From positions 1 through 64,000 of the forward strand of contig JAKLEA010000002.1 of assembly GCA_022711755.1 (NCBI GenBank): a stretch of DNA of 64,000 bases. Reading direction: 5' to 3'. Made by a program: the position numbers and the translations under genes. Below are positions 17,386-25,834 of this stretch, one piece after another. The number at the start of each line of letters is the position of its first letter. Within the stretch, counting starts at the first letter, position 1. This DNA is from Planctomycetota bacterium (GTDB lineage: Bacteria; Planctomycetota; Brocadiia; SM23-32; JAKLEA01). The notes beneath the pieces were generated by a model. The model searched no databases, was not told the DNA's origin, and was given only the letters and a program-made list of their open reading frames with translations.

Positions 17386-18354
17386 CTACTTGCCTTTTTC
17401 CTTCTCAAGCGCGACGCGCTTGGCAACTTCGTAGTACGTCTCATCGCCACCAAGTTGTTCATCTACTTCGCCCGTTTCGGCGTCAACACGCACGATGCCC
17501 GGTACGTAGCCGACTATTCCGGCCGCGCCGTATTCCGGAACACGCTCCTTCCTACCAATCCAGTAGGGACGTGTCGGGCCGACCGCCCTATCGTTTGGCC
17601 CGGCTCCTTTTCTCATGTAACAAGGGTAAAGTTCAAGTTCAGCGCCGAGTTCCGGATATTTCTTCTGTGCGGCCTTTACTGCCCGTTCCTGATTCAACTT
17701 GAAAGGCGGATGAGGAAGCGATTTTACGTCAAGTATCTCCGGAATCCGATACCGATGCACAACGCCAGTCGCCATATCTACGTCTATCCAATAGCTGTTA
17801 TCGCAAACAGGCAGGCCGTGAAGTCGGGTTGTCCAGCAGAAAGTGAAACGATACATGGGCTTTGACGGGTCGCCAATAACATCGGGCGGCACATCGTCGC
17901 TCCAACTCAGGTCAGGTTCACGTCCAATGCTTACGCCGGCATTATGGAGAAAGGTATTGGCTGTCTCTAATGCCTCCTCCATTGTGCATCTTCTCAACGG
18001 CAGTTCTCTATCAGGACGAAAATAGAGCATTCCGATTACTTCGACACGAGGTCGCGGCCTGACCTTGATTTCAACCTTGGTTTTTGGGCCCTTAAAGCAG
18101 ATGTCAAGAACATTGTCATCAACCGAGCTGGCACGGACCTTTACCTCGGCATCTTCATATCTGCCCATCCCCGTTTTCCTCAGGAACTTCCTGGCAACTT
18201 CAACCACTTGCGCCGTACCAACTGGCTTGTTTGCTGTTGTGCCTGCGCCGTTCCTGGAATTTGACCACTTGTAGCCCACCCATACCGATCCAGCAATGCA
18301 GACTGCAATCAGGATGCGCATTATTTGCGCGCGTGGGCTGATTCTGCGTAGCAT
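17386..18354 (-). CDS. Membrane-anchored PepSY-like protein, copy 2
   Basis: This 322-residue protein has an N-terminal transmembrane anchor (IMRILIAVCIAGSVWVGY) and an extracytoplasmic part with PepSY/FTP-propeptide-like segments. VVEVARKFLRKTGMG, RLHGLPVCDNSYWIDVD followed by MATGVVHRY, and GIVRVDAETGEVDE show the recurring strand pattern. Such domains often inhibit secreted peptidases; the assignment is by pattern and not certain. It is a clear paralogue of the protein at 18750-19739: both share PYWIGRKERV, IVRVDA, the GGD-T segment and the terminal EKGK. It starts 4 bases after the stop of a short truncated gene, exactly mirroring the arrangement of the other copy. Confidence 0.7.
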   Translation of the reverse strand: MLRRISPRAQIMRILIAVCIAGSVWVGYKWSNSRNGAGTTANKPVGTAQVVEVARKFLRKTGMGRYEDAEVKVRASSVDDNVLDICFKGPKTKVEIKVRPRPRVEVIGMLYFRPDRELPLRRCTMEEALETANTFLHNAGVSIGREPDLSWSDDVPPDVIGDPSKPMYRFTFCWTTRLHGLPVCDNSYWIDVDMATGVVHRYRIPEILDVKSLPHPPFKLNQERAVKAAQKKYPELGAELELYPCYMRKGAGPNDRAVGPTRPYWIGRKERVPEYGAAGIVGYVPGIVRVDAETGEVDEQLGGDETYYEVAKRVALEKEKGK

Positions 18355-18358
18355 GATT

Positions 18359-18685
18359 CTAGGGCCCCCGATCTATTGGCCGGACATTTCCGTCACCAGA
18401 AAAAGTGAAGTCAAAAGATGTTCTTTCCGCACGTGCTTTAGAAATGCTTGCGTAACATTCTTCATATGCCTTTAGGCAACACTGGGCCACCGTCCTGCCA
18501 TACGCAGCCTCCTTGAAGAATGCGTTTGTGGCGCGTACGAGATCGCCGTCATCAATATTGCCGGTCGGACCGGCGACGACCGTATTGCCCGATCCTCTCT
18601 GCCCTGGCTCAGCCTTCTGCACCTTCCATGCCCCCGGACACATATGGGGGATGGCGGATTCCCCCACAACATGTGAGCATCCCAT
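18359..18685 (-). pseudogene. Truncated copy of the large lipoprotein's C-terminal module
   Basis: This 108-codon frame begins with ATG at 18685. From about residue 36 to its end it aligns with the last 70 residues of the protein ending at 19742. Both have VVAGP, an AxxxFxEAA segment, spaced Cys and YA/R positions, and the ending G-x-GN-(I/V)-R-xx-DRGP. The first 35 residues do not align. It is either a remnant left by duplication or an orphan C-terminal module. The following PepSY-like gene starts 4 bases after its stop, just as the full-length gene is followed by its own PepSY-like partner. Confidence 0.6.
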
Positions 18686-18749
18686 TTGCTGAGTTCCGGC
18701 TTGGTGAACTACGCCTAGATGTGTTCATGATTTGCCCCATCCCAGAATA

Positions 18750-19739
18750 CTACTTTCCCTTCTCCCTCTCAAGCGCGAGGCGCTTGGCGATTGCGAAATG
18801 AGTCTGGTCGCCCCCCCAATCTTCATCAACGGCACTTGTTTGGGCATCTACCCTAACGATTCCACGGATGTAATTGATACAGTATTTCTCCCTAGACGTT
18901 ATTGATGGCATTCGGTGTGCGACACGCTCCTTACGCCCTATCCAATATGGTTTGATAGGGTTCTCTGGGCTTGGGGGTAATCCACCGTAGGGCGTCATAT
19001 AACACAAATATATCTCGAACTTCTCGCCGAGTTCAGGGAATGCCGTTCGGGCTGCGCGGATCGCTTTCTCCCTGCCGACGCGGAAAGGAGGAGCGGGAAG
19101 ATCATTCTCGGATATGGGTGCGTCTCGGCGGTAGGAATCAACCACGCCCGTTGCAGGACACACCGATATCCTGCACATGTGATTGCATACAGGGATGCTA
19201 TATGCTCGCGTAACCCACACAAACTCGTGTTGCAGCAATTCTTTAGTCATGCCATTCAACTCACGCTGTACCTCTCTGAACGAGGAGTATTCGGGATCGG
19301 GAGGGCCAGTGACCTTACATTTTGCCTTACCAAGAAAGTCTATCGCCGTCTTCAGAGCTTCAGCCTCAGTTGTACAGGGGTGAGAAGGGTACCAGTGGTC
19401 AGGGAATGGGAGATGTACGCCAAGCACAATGTTCGGATTGCGCCTGAGCAATCCTACTACTGAATATCCTTTCGCCTTTTTGAATGTAAGCGCGAATGCC
19501 CCTTCCTCCCACGGCATGAATTCGACGTCCGTGGTCACGTAATCGCCAAGCCCGACTTGGACGAGGAAATTGCCGGCGATGCGAATCGCTTCATCCCTGT
19601 CAACGGGATGCTTCGACTGCGCTCCCTTGCCCACTGTGCCCATAACCGTATAGTAGACGCAGACTGTGACCACAATCGCCGCCAATACGGCGATCACCAC
19701 CGCTGTTGCCCTTTTCCTTTTAGTTTCCCATAGGTGCAT
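18750..19739 (-). CDS. Membrane-anchored PepSY-like protein, copy 1
   Basis: This 329-residue paralogue of the protein at 17386-18354 has a basic N-terminus, a single transmembrane helix (AVVIAVLAAIVVTVCVYY) and a PepSY-like exterior. Recognisable segments are DEAIRIAGNFLVQVGLGDY, AYSIPVCNHMCRISV, EKAIRAARTAFPELGEKF and GIVRVDAQTSAVDEDWGG. The ATG at 19739 lies 2 bases after the stop of the large lipoprotein's C-terminal frame, so the two are translationally linked. The context suggests a partner, inhibitor or immunity protein for the preceding secreted protein. That role is inference from layout. Confidence 0.7.
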   Translation of the reverse strand: MHLWETKRKRATAVVIAVLAAIVVTVCVYYTVMGTVGKGAQSKHPVDRDEAIRIAGNFLVQVGLGDYVTTDVEFMPWEEGAFALTFKKAKGYSVVGLLRRNPNIVLGVHLPFPDHWYPSHPCTTEAEALKTAIDFLGKAKCKVTGPPDPEYSSFREVQRELNGMTKELLQHEFVWVTRAYSIPVCNHMCRISVCPATGVVDSYRRDAPISENDLPAPPFRVGREKAIRAARTAFPELGEKFEIYLCYMTPYGGLPPSPENPIKPYWIGRKERVAHRMPSITSREKYCINYIRGIVRVDAQTSAVDEDWGGDQTHFAIAKRLALEREKGK

Positions 19740-19741
19740 CT

Positions 19742-20818
19742 CTATGGTCCCCGATCTCGGAATCTAATGTTGCCTTCGCCTACAACGGCGAATCTGAAGA
19801 GCGGGTATTTGGTCCGTGTTCTCGCATACCAAAAGAAACCCACATCTGCACATCTTGTTATTGTTGCGTTTTCCACCGCTGCTGCCTCCCAGAAATGTGC
19901 TGATGCCTGCGGAAGCTCATCTTCATAAGCTTCAGTGTTAGGCCCGGCGACTACTCTCGCATTGAGGATAGCGCGGCGGACTTCCAGCTCATCGTTATCG
20001 CCATAATCACCATTGATCGGGTCGTCCAGCACTGAGCAAGTGAAGAAGACTGCCCACTTGTAGGAACGCTTGCTTCCGTAAGGCGGCATCTGAAGGGGCT
20101 TTGTGGTACCGTCCGCACACGCAACGGGACTTGAAAAAAGCAGATTCCTCTCCGCATACGCGTCTACGCCACTCATGTCTATGTGTTGTCCGTCTGATTG
20201 AGCCAGTAGACTATCGCACCAATTCCTATGCCCGTAGAATACAAGAGTTCTGAAGTGAGATGCATCCAGCTTGAATTTCTCACGACCCTTCAGATAATCA
20301 GAAGGCATATCAGACCCCAGATACGTCCACATTTGCGCAAGATAACCAAGGTACTTCGGCAGTTTTCTACCGAGCCATTGTTCGCAATTTGCGGCGGAAT
20401 TGGAGAATCTGGCTGACTCCAAGCCGTCCCTTCCGGGGCAGGCGATAATGCGCGTATCCCAGAATCGTATGGCAGCCAGATCACCCTCGACGTCAGGATG
20501 ATTATAGGTTACGGAAGGATATGTCGGCTGGTACCCTCGCGACTCTGTCCGGTCAAACGGGGTTTTGTAAAGATATGCAAATGGGAAAAAAAGGCTATAT
20601 GGCGACCACGGTAGGTTGTCATATACTTTCCCGTCAATAATAGCGTGGTGCCTGTTTACTGTCTGATTTTCGTCGTCGAAGTTCCATGTTAAATCAAGGT
20701 TGGTAACTGGAGAACCATTATAAGATGTCTTTGTTGTTAAGTTGACACGGAATCTTATCGTATCGTTCATAGCCGCATCAACTACGTCGTTGGATGTGCC
20801 GTGCTGTCGCTCCACCAT
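19742..20818 (-). CDS. C-terminal part of the large secreted lipoprotein (after frame break)
   Basis: This 358-codon frame is probably the continuation of the 1133-codon frame that ends at 20782, because the two overlap in different frames. The nominal start ATG 20818 (and ATG 20770) has no ribosome binding site, and the sequence reads as a mid-protein domain from its first residues. An aromatic-rich domain contains a hydrophobic block ending in His (TLVFYGHRNW, H197 from this start). A second hydrophobic block ends in Cys (KWAVFFTCSV, C261). That order recalls clan CD (caspase/gingipain-like) peptidases, but the usual Gly after His is absent, so the idea is tentative. The final 70 residues recur in the truncated copy at 18359-18685. 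Confidence 0.6.
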   Translation of the reverse strand: MVERQHGTSNDVVDAAMNDTIRFRVNLTTKTSYNGSPVTNLDLTWNFDDENQTVNRHHAIIDGKVYDNLPWSPYSLFFPFAYLYKTPFDRTESRGYQPTYPSVTYNHPDVEGDLAAIRFWDTRIIACPGRDGLESARFSNSAANCEQWLGRKLPKYLGYLAQMWTYLGSDMPSDYLKGREKFKLDASHFRTLVFYGHRNWCDSLLAQSDGQHIDMSGVDAYAERNLLFSSPVACADGTTKPLQMPPYGSKRSYKWAVFFTCSVLDDPINGDYGDNDELEVRRAILNARVVAGPNTEAYEDELPQASAHFWEAAAVENATITRCADVGFFWYARTRTKYPLFRFAVVGEGNIRFRDRGP

Positions 20819-23800
20819 GATATTACGACCGGACGCTGTGTCGGATCTGTTGGATGAGGTTCCACGCGGAATCGTTCCACTTTCAGATCCAACTTGGGTA
20901 TTCCACCGCAGGCAACAGTGTAGGACTTCGATGATCCTGCCAGGAGGGGGTTCCCGCATACGGCCGTGATTGTGACGGTTCGTCCAATCAAGGACTCGCC
21001 AAGCAAAGAGTCCAATACCGCGGTAATGGTTGGAGTCCCCTCGTCTATCTGTACTCTGGTCGGCGCAAGGGGATCCGGATCGCCGGGATTGCGCGGCGGC
21101 CCCTCCGCTGGCAGCGACAACGGGTGTACTGTCAGCAACCACCGTGGCTCCCAGAGGGGCCAGACTTTTGGGTTTTCCGTCACTGTCGCCATCAACGCAA
21201 GGTGGACTGGGCATTGAGTGACCGGAACGATGTCAAGTTTGTTCGTAACAAGTTTCCAATCGCCCCCGGCCTTGCTGAAGATATCCTCAATCCCCCGTAT
21301 CCTCAGCGTGGTGGTGTCGCCGGTTTGTTGTTGTTGCTGCTGCTGTTCCTCCCGCACTTCAGCGCCTTGGTCTTGTTGCTGATCTGATTTCCGAATTCCG
21401 AGTGGCTGCGGGATTCTCAACGCCCTGTCTGTGGCCATCGGGACCGCGTTTTCAGGCAGGGGAAAAGACACCGAGTTGTTTTTCGCAACAGCATAAACGC
21501 GCATCCTGTATTCGCCGGGAATCATGGCCAGCGCCTTCGGGATGCAGACGGCGGCCATGGGGGAGATCGGCCAGCCGGACATTGGTTCGCTCCATGCTTC
21601 TTCAACGCCGTTCTCGACCCGGCAATACTGCCATTGGAAGGCCAAACCGCGCTGTCCGATGTCGGAATAAACCTCTTCGACGGTTCCGGCAGCGGCGGCC
21701 CATGCCCATGCGCCGCCGCCCACGTAGTCACCGACCGCCGCGTCAATCGGCTTGCCGAACTCGAAATATTCCAGGTCCGGATACTTCTTTCCGTCGGGAA
21801 TTTCGGCGTCCCATGCCGCGCGGCCGTAGCCGACGCCGATGGAGTAGACGACTGTTCTGACCGGATCGCAGACCACTTCGATGCTGTTGCAGACGTTGAA
21901 GGATGCCCTGACCCGTCCCTCGCCTTCCCCGTCCAGAAGGTCTTCGGGGGCGATGGTCGCCTGCCAGACGTTGGGGGACAGTTGCACGAATTCATGGATG
22001 GAGTCGCGCCACTGGCCCTCCTCGGGAACGACGCTGCGCTCCTGCACGGCGGCGTCCTTGATGAAAGGCGCGGCTGAGGCGGGGAGAAGCTCCGCCGTGA
22101 CGCGGGCCGTGTCGCACAGATAGACCATGTTCGGGTCGGACTGAATCCGCGCGAAGAGGAACCACGCCGGATCGTCGCCGTTGACAACGCCTGAACTGTC
22201 GGTCCATTCGGTCTCCCAGCTTTTTTTCCGCTCAAGCTTGCTGAAATGCGCCTCCAGAATGAACTGCCTCATGTCGTCGCTTGCGGTGACGTCCTGATTG
22301 ACCCAATGGTCGTGAATCACGGCCTTGCACGTGATTGTCGCATCCCGCCCCGGGCTGGCGGTGAGGAACTGCGCGGCGGACGATCCGGAACCGAGAAGCG
22401 CGGCACCCTCGAAAACCGAGACGGATACGAGTTCCATGCCCTCGAACAAGTCAAGCGGCGGAAACACATCCACTGAGTATTTCAGATAATGCCCGACGGC
22501 GGCAAAGGCCGTTGGTTCGGAGACCGGCGGACTTCCGGAACCCTGCGCGCACATGGCATTGTTCCATTCGACAAGGTCGAAGCTTCGCTCAACGGCCGAT
22601 ATCTCCACGTCGAAGATCACAACCTGCATGGTGTCAAGCACAACGAATTTCCCATTGTAGGGGATGATTGCGGTGATTGTGGCTATCCCAGCGACATTTT
22701 CGTTGGCGTCAATTTGAACTTCGAGTACGTTTTGCTTCGGGTGAAGGCCGCTGAAAACGCTGATGAGGTCGGGGCGGTCTGTTCTAAAGACGACGCTCAT
22801 CAACTTGTCTCTGGTCAATCCGCTGAAACTGCGCATAACGCCGTTTCCGGGGATCATGGGAACGCGCCGATACGAGAAGCCGGGGAGCGCATATACGCTT
22901 ATGGTGTCGGTATGGGAATATTCTTCTCCGGTCGGGGGATAACGATTCGCGTTCAGGAATTGCGGGGTTGTATACGTGAGTACCAGTTCGCAACTTGCCG
23001 CGCCGGTCCCGGTATATTCAATCGTAATTTCGCGGGGATATGCCGTCGCAGTTGCCGCCGTTGTCGTTGCCGAGCTTTCCGTCAAGCCGGGAACATCGCG
23101 TCCGGCTGCGGCCCGAACAACGTCTGAGACGATGGAACCCTTGCGAAGGCTGCGATATGCCTGGATGAGTCGTCGCAATTCCTGTCCTCTCGAACCGGGG
23201 TTGATCCGCATCCAGGCGGAGATCAGCCATCCCAGGCGGTCAAGTTCTCCGTTTGCCAGTGCGTTTTCAAGCAACAGGATTTCAGCGTCGGTCAATGGCT
23301 GTCCCGAAGCGGCGGCGGCAAGGGTGGAAATCAGTTCGGGGGCAACCTTTGCCGGCGCGGTTTCAGGTTCGGCGGCGGCTGAAACCGCATCCGCTGCGGC
23401 CATGCCGTCTTTGTCCCAAGTCCATGTAACCGGGAGCGTTATCTCATTTCCGTCAGGGCCGAAGACCTTGAAGTTCTGGGTATTGTGCGCGAAGGAAAGC
23501 GTAAGACTTCCAGCGCCGACGCTTTCCGGATCGGCCAATATCGAGAGTTTTCCCTTCCTTCCCGTGGAGTCAGTTATAAAGAGGGGGTACAGATCCTCGA
23601 GAAAATCATCCCAGTCATCCATCTTCCCGTCCCTGTTGAGATCGGCGTCAATGTCCGCCGCAACCACCCAATAGGGCGTAATGCCTGCGACCTCCTGCGA
23701 TTCCCGGACATAAGTCGTCTCGTCGTCGCGGATGAATTTCTTGGTGTATTCAAATTTGAAGTTTGACCACAATTGTCCTTCCACGGGCTGGCCATAAGTC

Positions 23801-24183
23801 CGGGAGATGTTCTTTGAATAAGTGGTATAAAATTCGTCGTTCTGCTCGTGCTGCGTGAACAGAACCGGCGAAGCGAACACTTCTTCGCCCTGAATCGTTT
23901 CATCATGGGTAATGAGCGTGTATGTAATCTTTGTCAATGCAATCTGAGATAGGTCTTCCTCATCCGGCAGGACGAGCACAGCCATCGGTTCAAGGTATAA
24001 TTCCTTGCCGATTACGGTGGGATTCGCGCCTAAAGGCTGCGACCATACGCCCGTTTGCAACGGGTAACAGCCATTGCATGCGCAGATTGCAATCAGAGTA
24101 ACCAACAAATGGAGAAAAGACCGCCCGCCGCCCCTTCCTTCCTTCCTTCCTTCCTTCCTTCCCTGCTTGCCGCCATTTTTCAA
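20782..24183 (-). CDS. Large secreted lipoprotein, N-terminal part, probable phase-variable gene
   Basis: This is a 1133-residue secreted protein. TTG 24183 opens a Lys/Arg/Gly-rich n-region encoded by AAGG repeats, followed by a hydrophobic signal core and a Cys-rich lipobox-like end (AICAC or ACNGC). About residues 170-190 hold an EF-hand/dockerin-type segment (DADLNRDGKMDDWDDF). Several beta-rich Ig-like stretches and a seven-glutamine linker (EEQQQQQQQTG) follow. The frame stops with TAG at 20782-20784 while a similar-quality frame continues in another register, so a 1-base frame break is likely. ATG codons at 24190 and 24176 lie in the other two frames, so changes in repeat number would switch start codons. 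No family was recognised. Confidence 0.65.
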   Translation of the reverse strand: MKNGGKQGRKEGRKEGRGGGRSFLHLLVTLIAICACNGCYPLQTGVWSQPLGANPTVIGKELYLEPMAVLVLPDEEDLSQIALTKITYTLITHDETIQGEEVFASPVLFTQHEQNDEFYTTYSKNISRTYGQPVEGQLWSNFKFEYTKKFIRDDETTYVRESQEVAGITPYWVVAADIDADLNRDGKMDDWDDFLEDLYPLFITDSTGRKGKLSILADPESVGAGSLTLSFAHNTQNFKVFGPDGNEITLPVTWTWDKDGMAAADAVSAAAEPETAPAKVAPELISTLAAAASGQPLTDAEILLLENALANGELDRLGWLISAWMRINPGSRGQELRRLIQAYRSLRKGSIVSDVVRAAAGRDVPGLTESSATTTAATATAYPREITIEYTGTGAASCELVLTYTTPQFLNANRYPPTGEEYSHTDTISVYALPGFSYRRVPMIPGNGVMRSFSGLTRDKLMSVVFRTDRPDLISVFSGLHPKQNVLEVQIDANENVAGIATITAIIPYNGKFVVLDTMQVVIFDVEISAVERSFDLVEWNNAMCAQGSGSPPVSEPTAFAAVGHYLKYSVDVFPPLDLFEGMELVSVSVFEGAALLGSGSSAAQFLTASPGRDATITCKAVIHDHWVNQDVTASDDMRQFILEAHFSKLERKKSWETEWTDSSGVVNGDDPAWFLFARIQSDPNMVYLCDTARVTAELLPASAAPFIKDAAVQERSVVPEEGQWRDSIHEFVQLSPNVWQATIAPEDLLDGEGEGRVRASFNVCNSIEVVCDPVRTVVYSIGVGYGRAAWDAEIPDGKKYPDLEYFEFGKPIDAAVGDYVGGGAWAWAAAAGTVEEVYSDIGQRGLAFQWQYCRVENGVEEAWSEPMSGWPISPMAAVCIPKALAMIPGEYRMRVYAVAKNNSVSFPLPENAVPMATDRALRIPQPLGIRKSDQQQDQGAEVREEQQQQQQQTGDTTTLRIRGIEDIFSKAGGDWKLVTNKLDIVPVTQCPVHLALMATVTENPKVWPLWEPRWLLTVHPLSLPAEGPPRNPGDPDPLAPTRVQIDEGTPTITAVLDSLLGESLIGRTVTITAVCGNPLLAGSSKSYTVACGGIPKLDLKVERFRVEPHPTDPTQRPVVISWWSDSTAHPTT
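21325..21345 (-). repeat. Glutamine codon run (7 x CAG/CAA)
   Basis: Three CAG and four CAA codons encode a seven-glutamine linker inside the large lipoprotein. It separates Ig-like parts from the following domain. Mixed codons make it less slippery than a pure repeat. Confidence 0.7.
24133..24162 (-). repeat. Tetranucleotide tandem repeat (AAGG)7 inside a gene start
   Basis: On the plus strand CCTT is repeated seven times followed by CC. On the coding strand this is AAGG/GGAA, encoding the KEGR-type n-region of the large lipoprotein, about 7 codons after the TTG start. One-unit gain or loss changes length by 4 bases and shifts frame, the classic mechanism of a contingency locus. Confidence 0.8.
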
Positions 24184-24328
24184 CTCCCATCGCTGAAACC
24201 TCTGAAATATTCACAAAGCCACCAGTACTGACAATATGTAGCACGGGTTAGAGGATAAAGCAACAGAGAATTTCCAGGTTGGCGCTTCACCTGCTCGCCG
24301 GAAGACTTCTCCGCCGCCAATGATGTCA

Positions 24329-24388
24329 CGCCCGCCGGCGGGTGTCAATCGCCCTTGCGCCGGGGCTTGACACGCATCCGCCCGCCGG
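24329..24388. promoter_or_regulatory. Repeated CGCCCGCCGG sites, possible operator
   Basis: CGCCCGCCGG occurs at 24329-24338 and again at 24379-24388. The first copy is part of the 12-bp palindrome CCCGCCGGCGGG (24331-24342). The second sits in the -35/-10 spacer of the sugar-transport promoter. The 50-base spacing is near five helical turns, which would suit a repressor; this is inference. Confidence 0.35.
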
Positions 24389-24395
24389 ATATGAG
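24367..24395 (+). promoter_or_regulatory. Sigma-70-type promoter of the ABC sugar transporter operon
   Basis: TTGACA (24367-24372) and TATGAG (24390-24395) are separated by exactly 17 bases. The pair lies about 55 bases before the start of the solute-binding protein gene, in the 268-base divergent gap. Confidence 0.6.
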
Positions 24396-24451
24396 AATCA
24401 TCTCCCGTCCCGTTCGCGGCGTCGCGCAATCGGCCCCCTTCGCAACCGCAA

Positions 24452-25834
24452 ATGAGATTCCTCGCGCTAGGCAAAGCCCCGGTCGTGATACTGGTCGCGA
24501 CGCTCGCGTCCGCGCTCTACCTCTCCATCCATCCCGTCAATGAATCCCCCGCCAACCTCCATATGTGGACCTTCGCCAAGAGCCACTATGACGCGTACAT
24601 TGACGGCATCCCCGCCTTCGAGGCGGCGCACCCCGGCGTGAAGGTTGACGTGCAACTCGTCTCCGGCGTCGCCGTGACGAGCCGTCTGAGGGCGGCTTTC
24701 TGGTCGGACCTCGACGTGCCGGACCTCGTCGAGGTCGAAATCAGCAGCGCGGGCAGCTTTTTTCGCGGCCCCATGCGGGACATCGGTTTCAGCGACCTGA
24801 CCAACTGGCTCGACCAGTCCGGCTGGGGCGACCGCCTCGTCAGAAGTCGCTTCGCGCCATACACCTCCCGAGGCCGCATCTTCGGCATCCCCCATGACGT
24901 CCACCCCGTCATGCTTGCCTATCGCCGCGACATCTTCGAACAGGAAGGCATTGATCTTTCAAAGGTCGAGACCTGGGATGAGTTCGTCGAAATCGGCAGA
25001 CGCATGACCCGCGACCTTGACGGCGACGGCGTCCCCGACCGCTATATGATCGAGCTGGAGGACAACGGGGCCGGCAACATGGAGATGTTCCTGTTCCAGC
25101 GTGACGGGGGCTACTTCGATAAGTCCGGAAACCTGGTCATGGACAGCGAAACGGCGCTCGAAACGCTGAAGTGGTACGTGCCCCTCGTCGCCGGGCCGAA
25201 GAAAATCGCCAACTCGCTCGCCGGCGGCCAGATATTCACGCAGGCGCTGGAATCCGGCTATTTCCTCTCCATCATCGCCCCCGACTGGCGCAGCCGTACG
25301 ACCGAAATGGACGTCCCGCGCGTTTCCGGCAAGATGGCGCTGATGCCGTTGCCGGCGGTCAGGACCGGCGGGCGCAGGACCAGCACATGGGGCGGCACGA
25401 TGCTGGGCATCACGAAGCATTGCAAGAACCCGGAACTGGCCCGTGAATACGCGGTTCACATCTACTGCGACGCGAAGAACCTTGCCAAACGCTTCCCCAG
25501 CATAAACATTATCCCCCCCCTCAAGGAGGCGTGGGCGCTGCCTGAATTCAACGATCCCCGCCCCTATTGGTCCGGCCAACCCCTCGGCAAGCTCTACGCC
25601 GATCTTGCCGAGCAGACCCCTTCGCAATATACAAGCCCCTTCATAGGGCTGGCCAAGGCCAAACTAGGCGAGGCCGTCGTCGCCTGCGTCCTCTACTACA
25701 ACCGCAACGGGGAGCGGGGCTTCGACGAGTTCGCCCGCCGAACGCTCAAGTCCTGCGCCGACGACGTGCGGAAGATGATGAAACGCGACCCGTTCCAGCA
25801 GTCCGACGCCGAACATCCGGGAGGAAGACAATGA
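24452..25834 (+). CDS. ABC transporter extracellular solute-binding protein (sugar type)
   Basis: This is a family 1 solute-binding protein, 460 residues, which captures an oligosaccharide or sugar outside the inner membrane for the two permeases that follow. It has an N-terminal hydrophobic anchor or uncleaved signal (VVILVATLASALYLSI) with no lipobox Cys. Typical SBP blocks include HPGVKVDVQLV, IFGIPHDVHPVMLAYRRDIF, WDEFVEIGRRMTRDLDGDG and WGGTMLGITKHCKNPE. Its stop overlaps the first permease start by four bases (ATGA). The substrate cannot be inferred. Confidence 0.9.
   Translation: MRFLALGKAPVVILVATLASALYLSIHPVNESPANLHMWTFAKSHYDAYIDGIPAFEAAHPGVKVDVQLVSGVAVTSRLRAAFWSDLDVPDLVEVEISSAGSFFRGPMRDIGFSDLTNWLDQSGWGDRLVRSRFAPYTSRGRIFGIPHDVHPVMLAYRRDIFEQEGIDLSKVETWDEFVEIGRRMTRDLDGDGVPDRYMIELEDNGAGNMEMFLFQRDGGYFDKSGNLVMDSETALETLKWYVPLVAGPKKIANSLAGGQIFTQALESGYFLSIIAPDWRSRTTEMDVPRVSGKMALMPLPAVRTGGRRTSTWGGTMLGITKHCKNPELAREYAVHIYCDAKNLAKRFPSINIIPPLKEAWALPEFNDPRPYWSGQPLGKLYADLAEQTPSQYTSPFIGLAKAKLGEAVVACVLYYNRNGERGFDEFARRTLKSCADDVRKMMKRDPFQQSDAEHPGGRQ

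Noticed and set aside
20819..21214. Independent N-terminus for the frame ending at 19742, starting at 21214
   Set aside because: That stretch is antisense-quality sequence in the wrong frame over well-formed lipoprotein coding sequence; the real protein probably enters this frame near 20782-20830.
24133..24162. Reading the CCTT run as a CRISPR or satellite array
   Set aside because: The unit is 4 bases, uninterrupted and without spacers; it is a simple sequence repeat inside a coding start.
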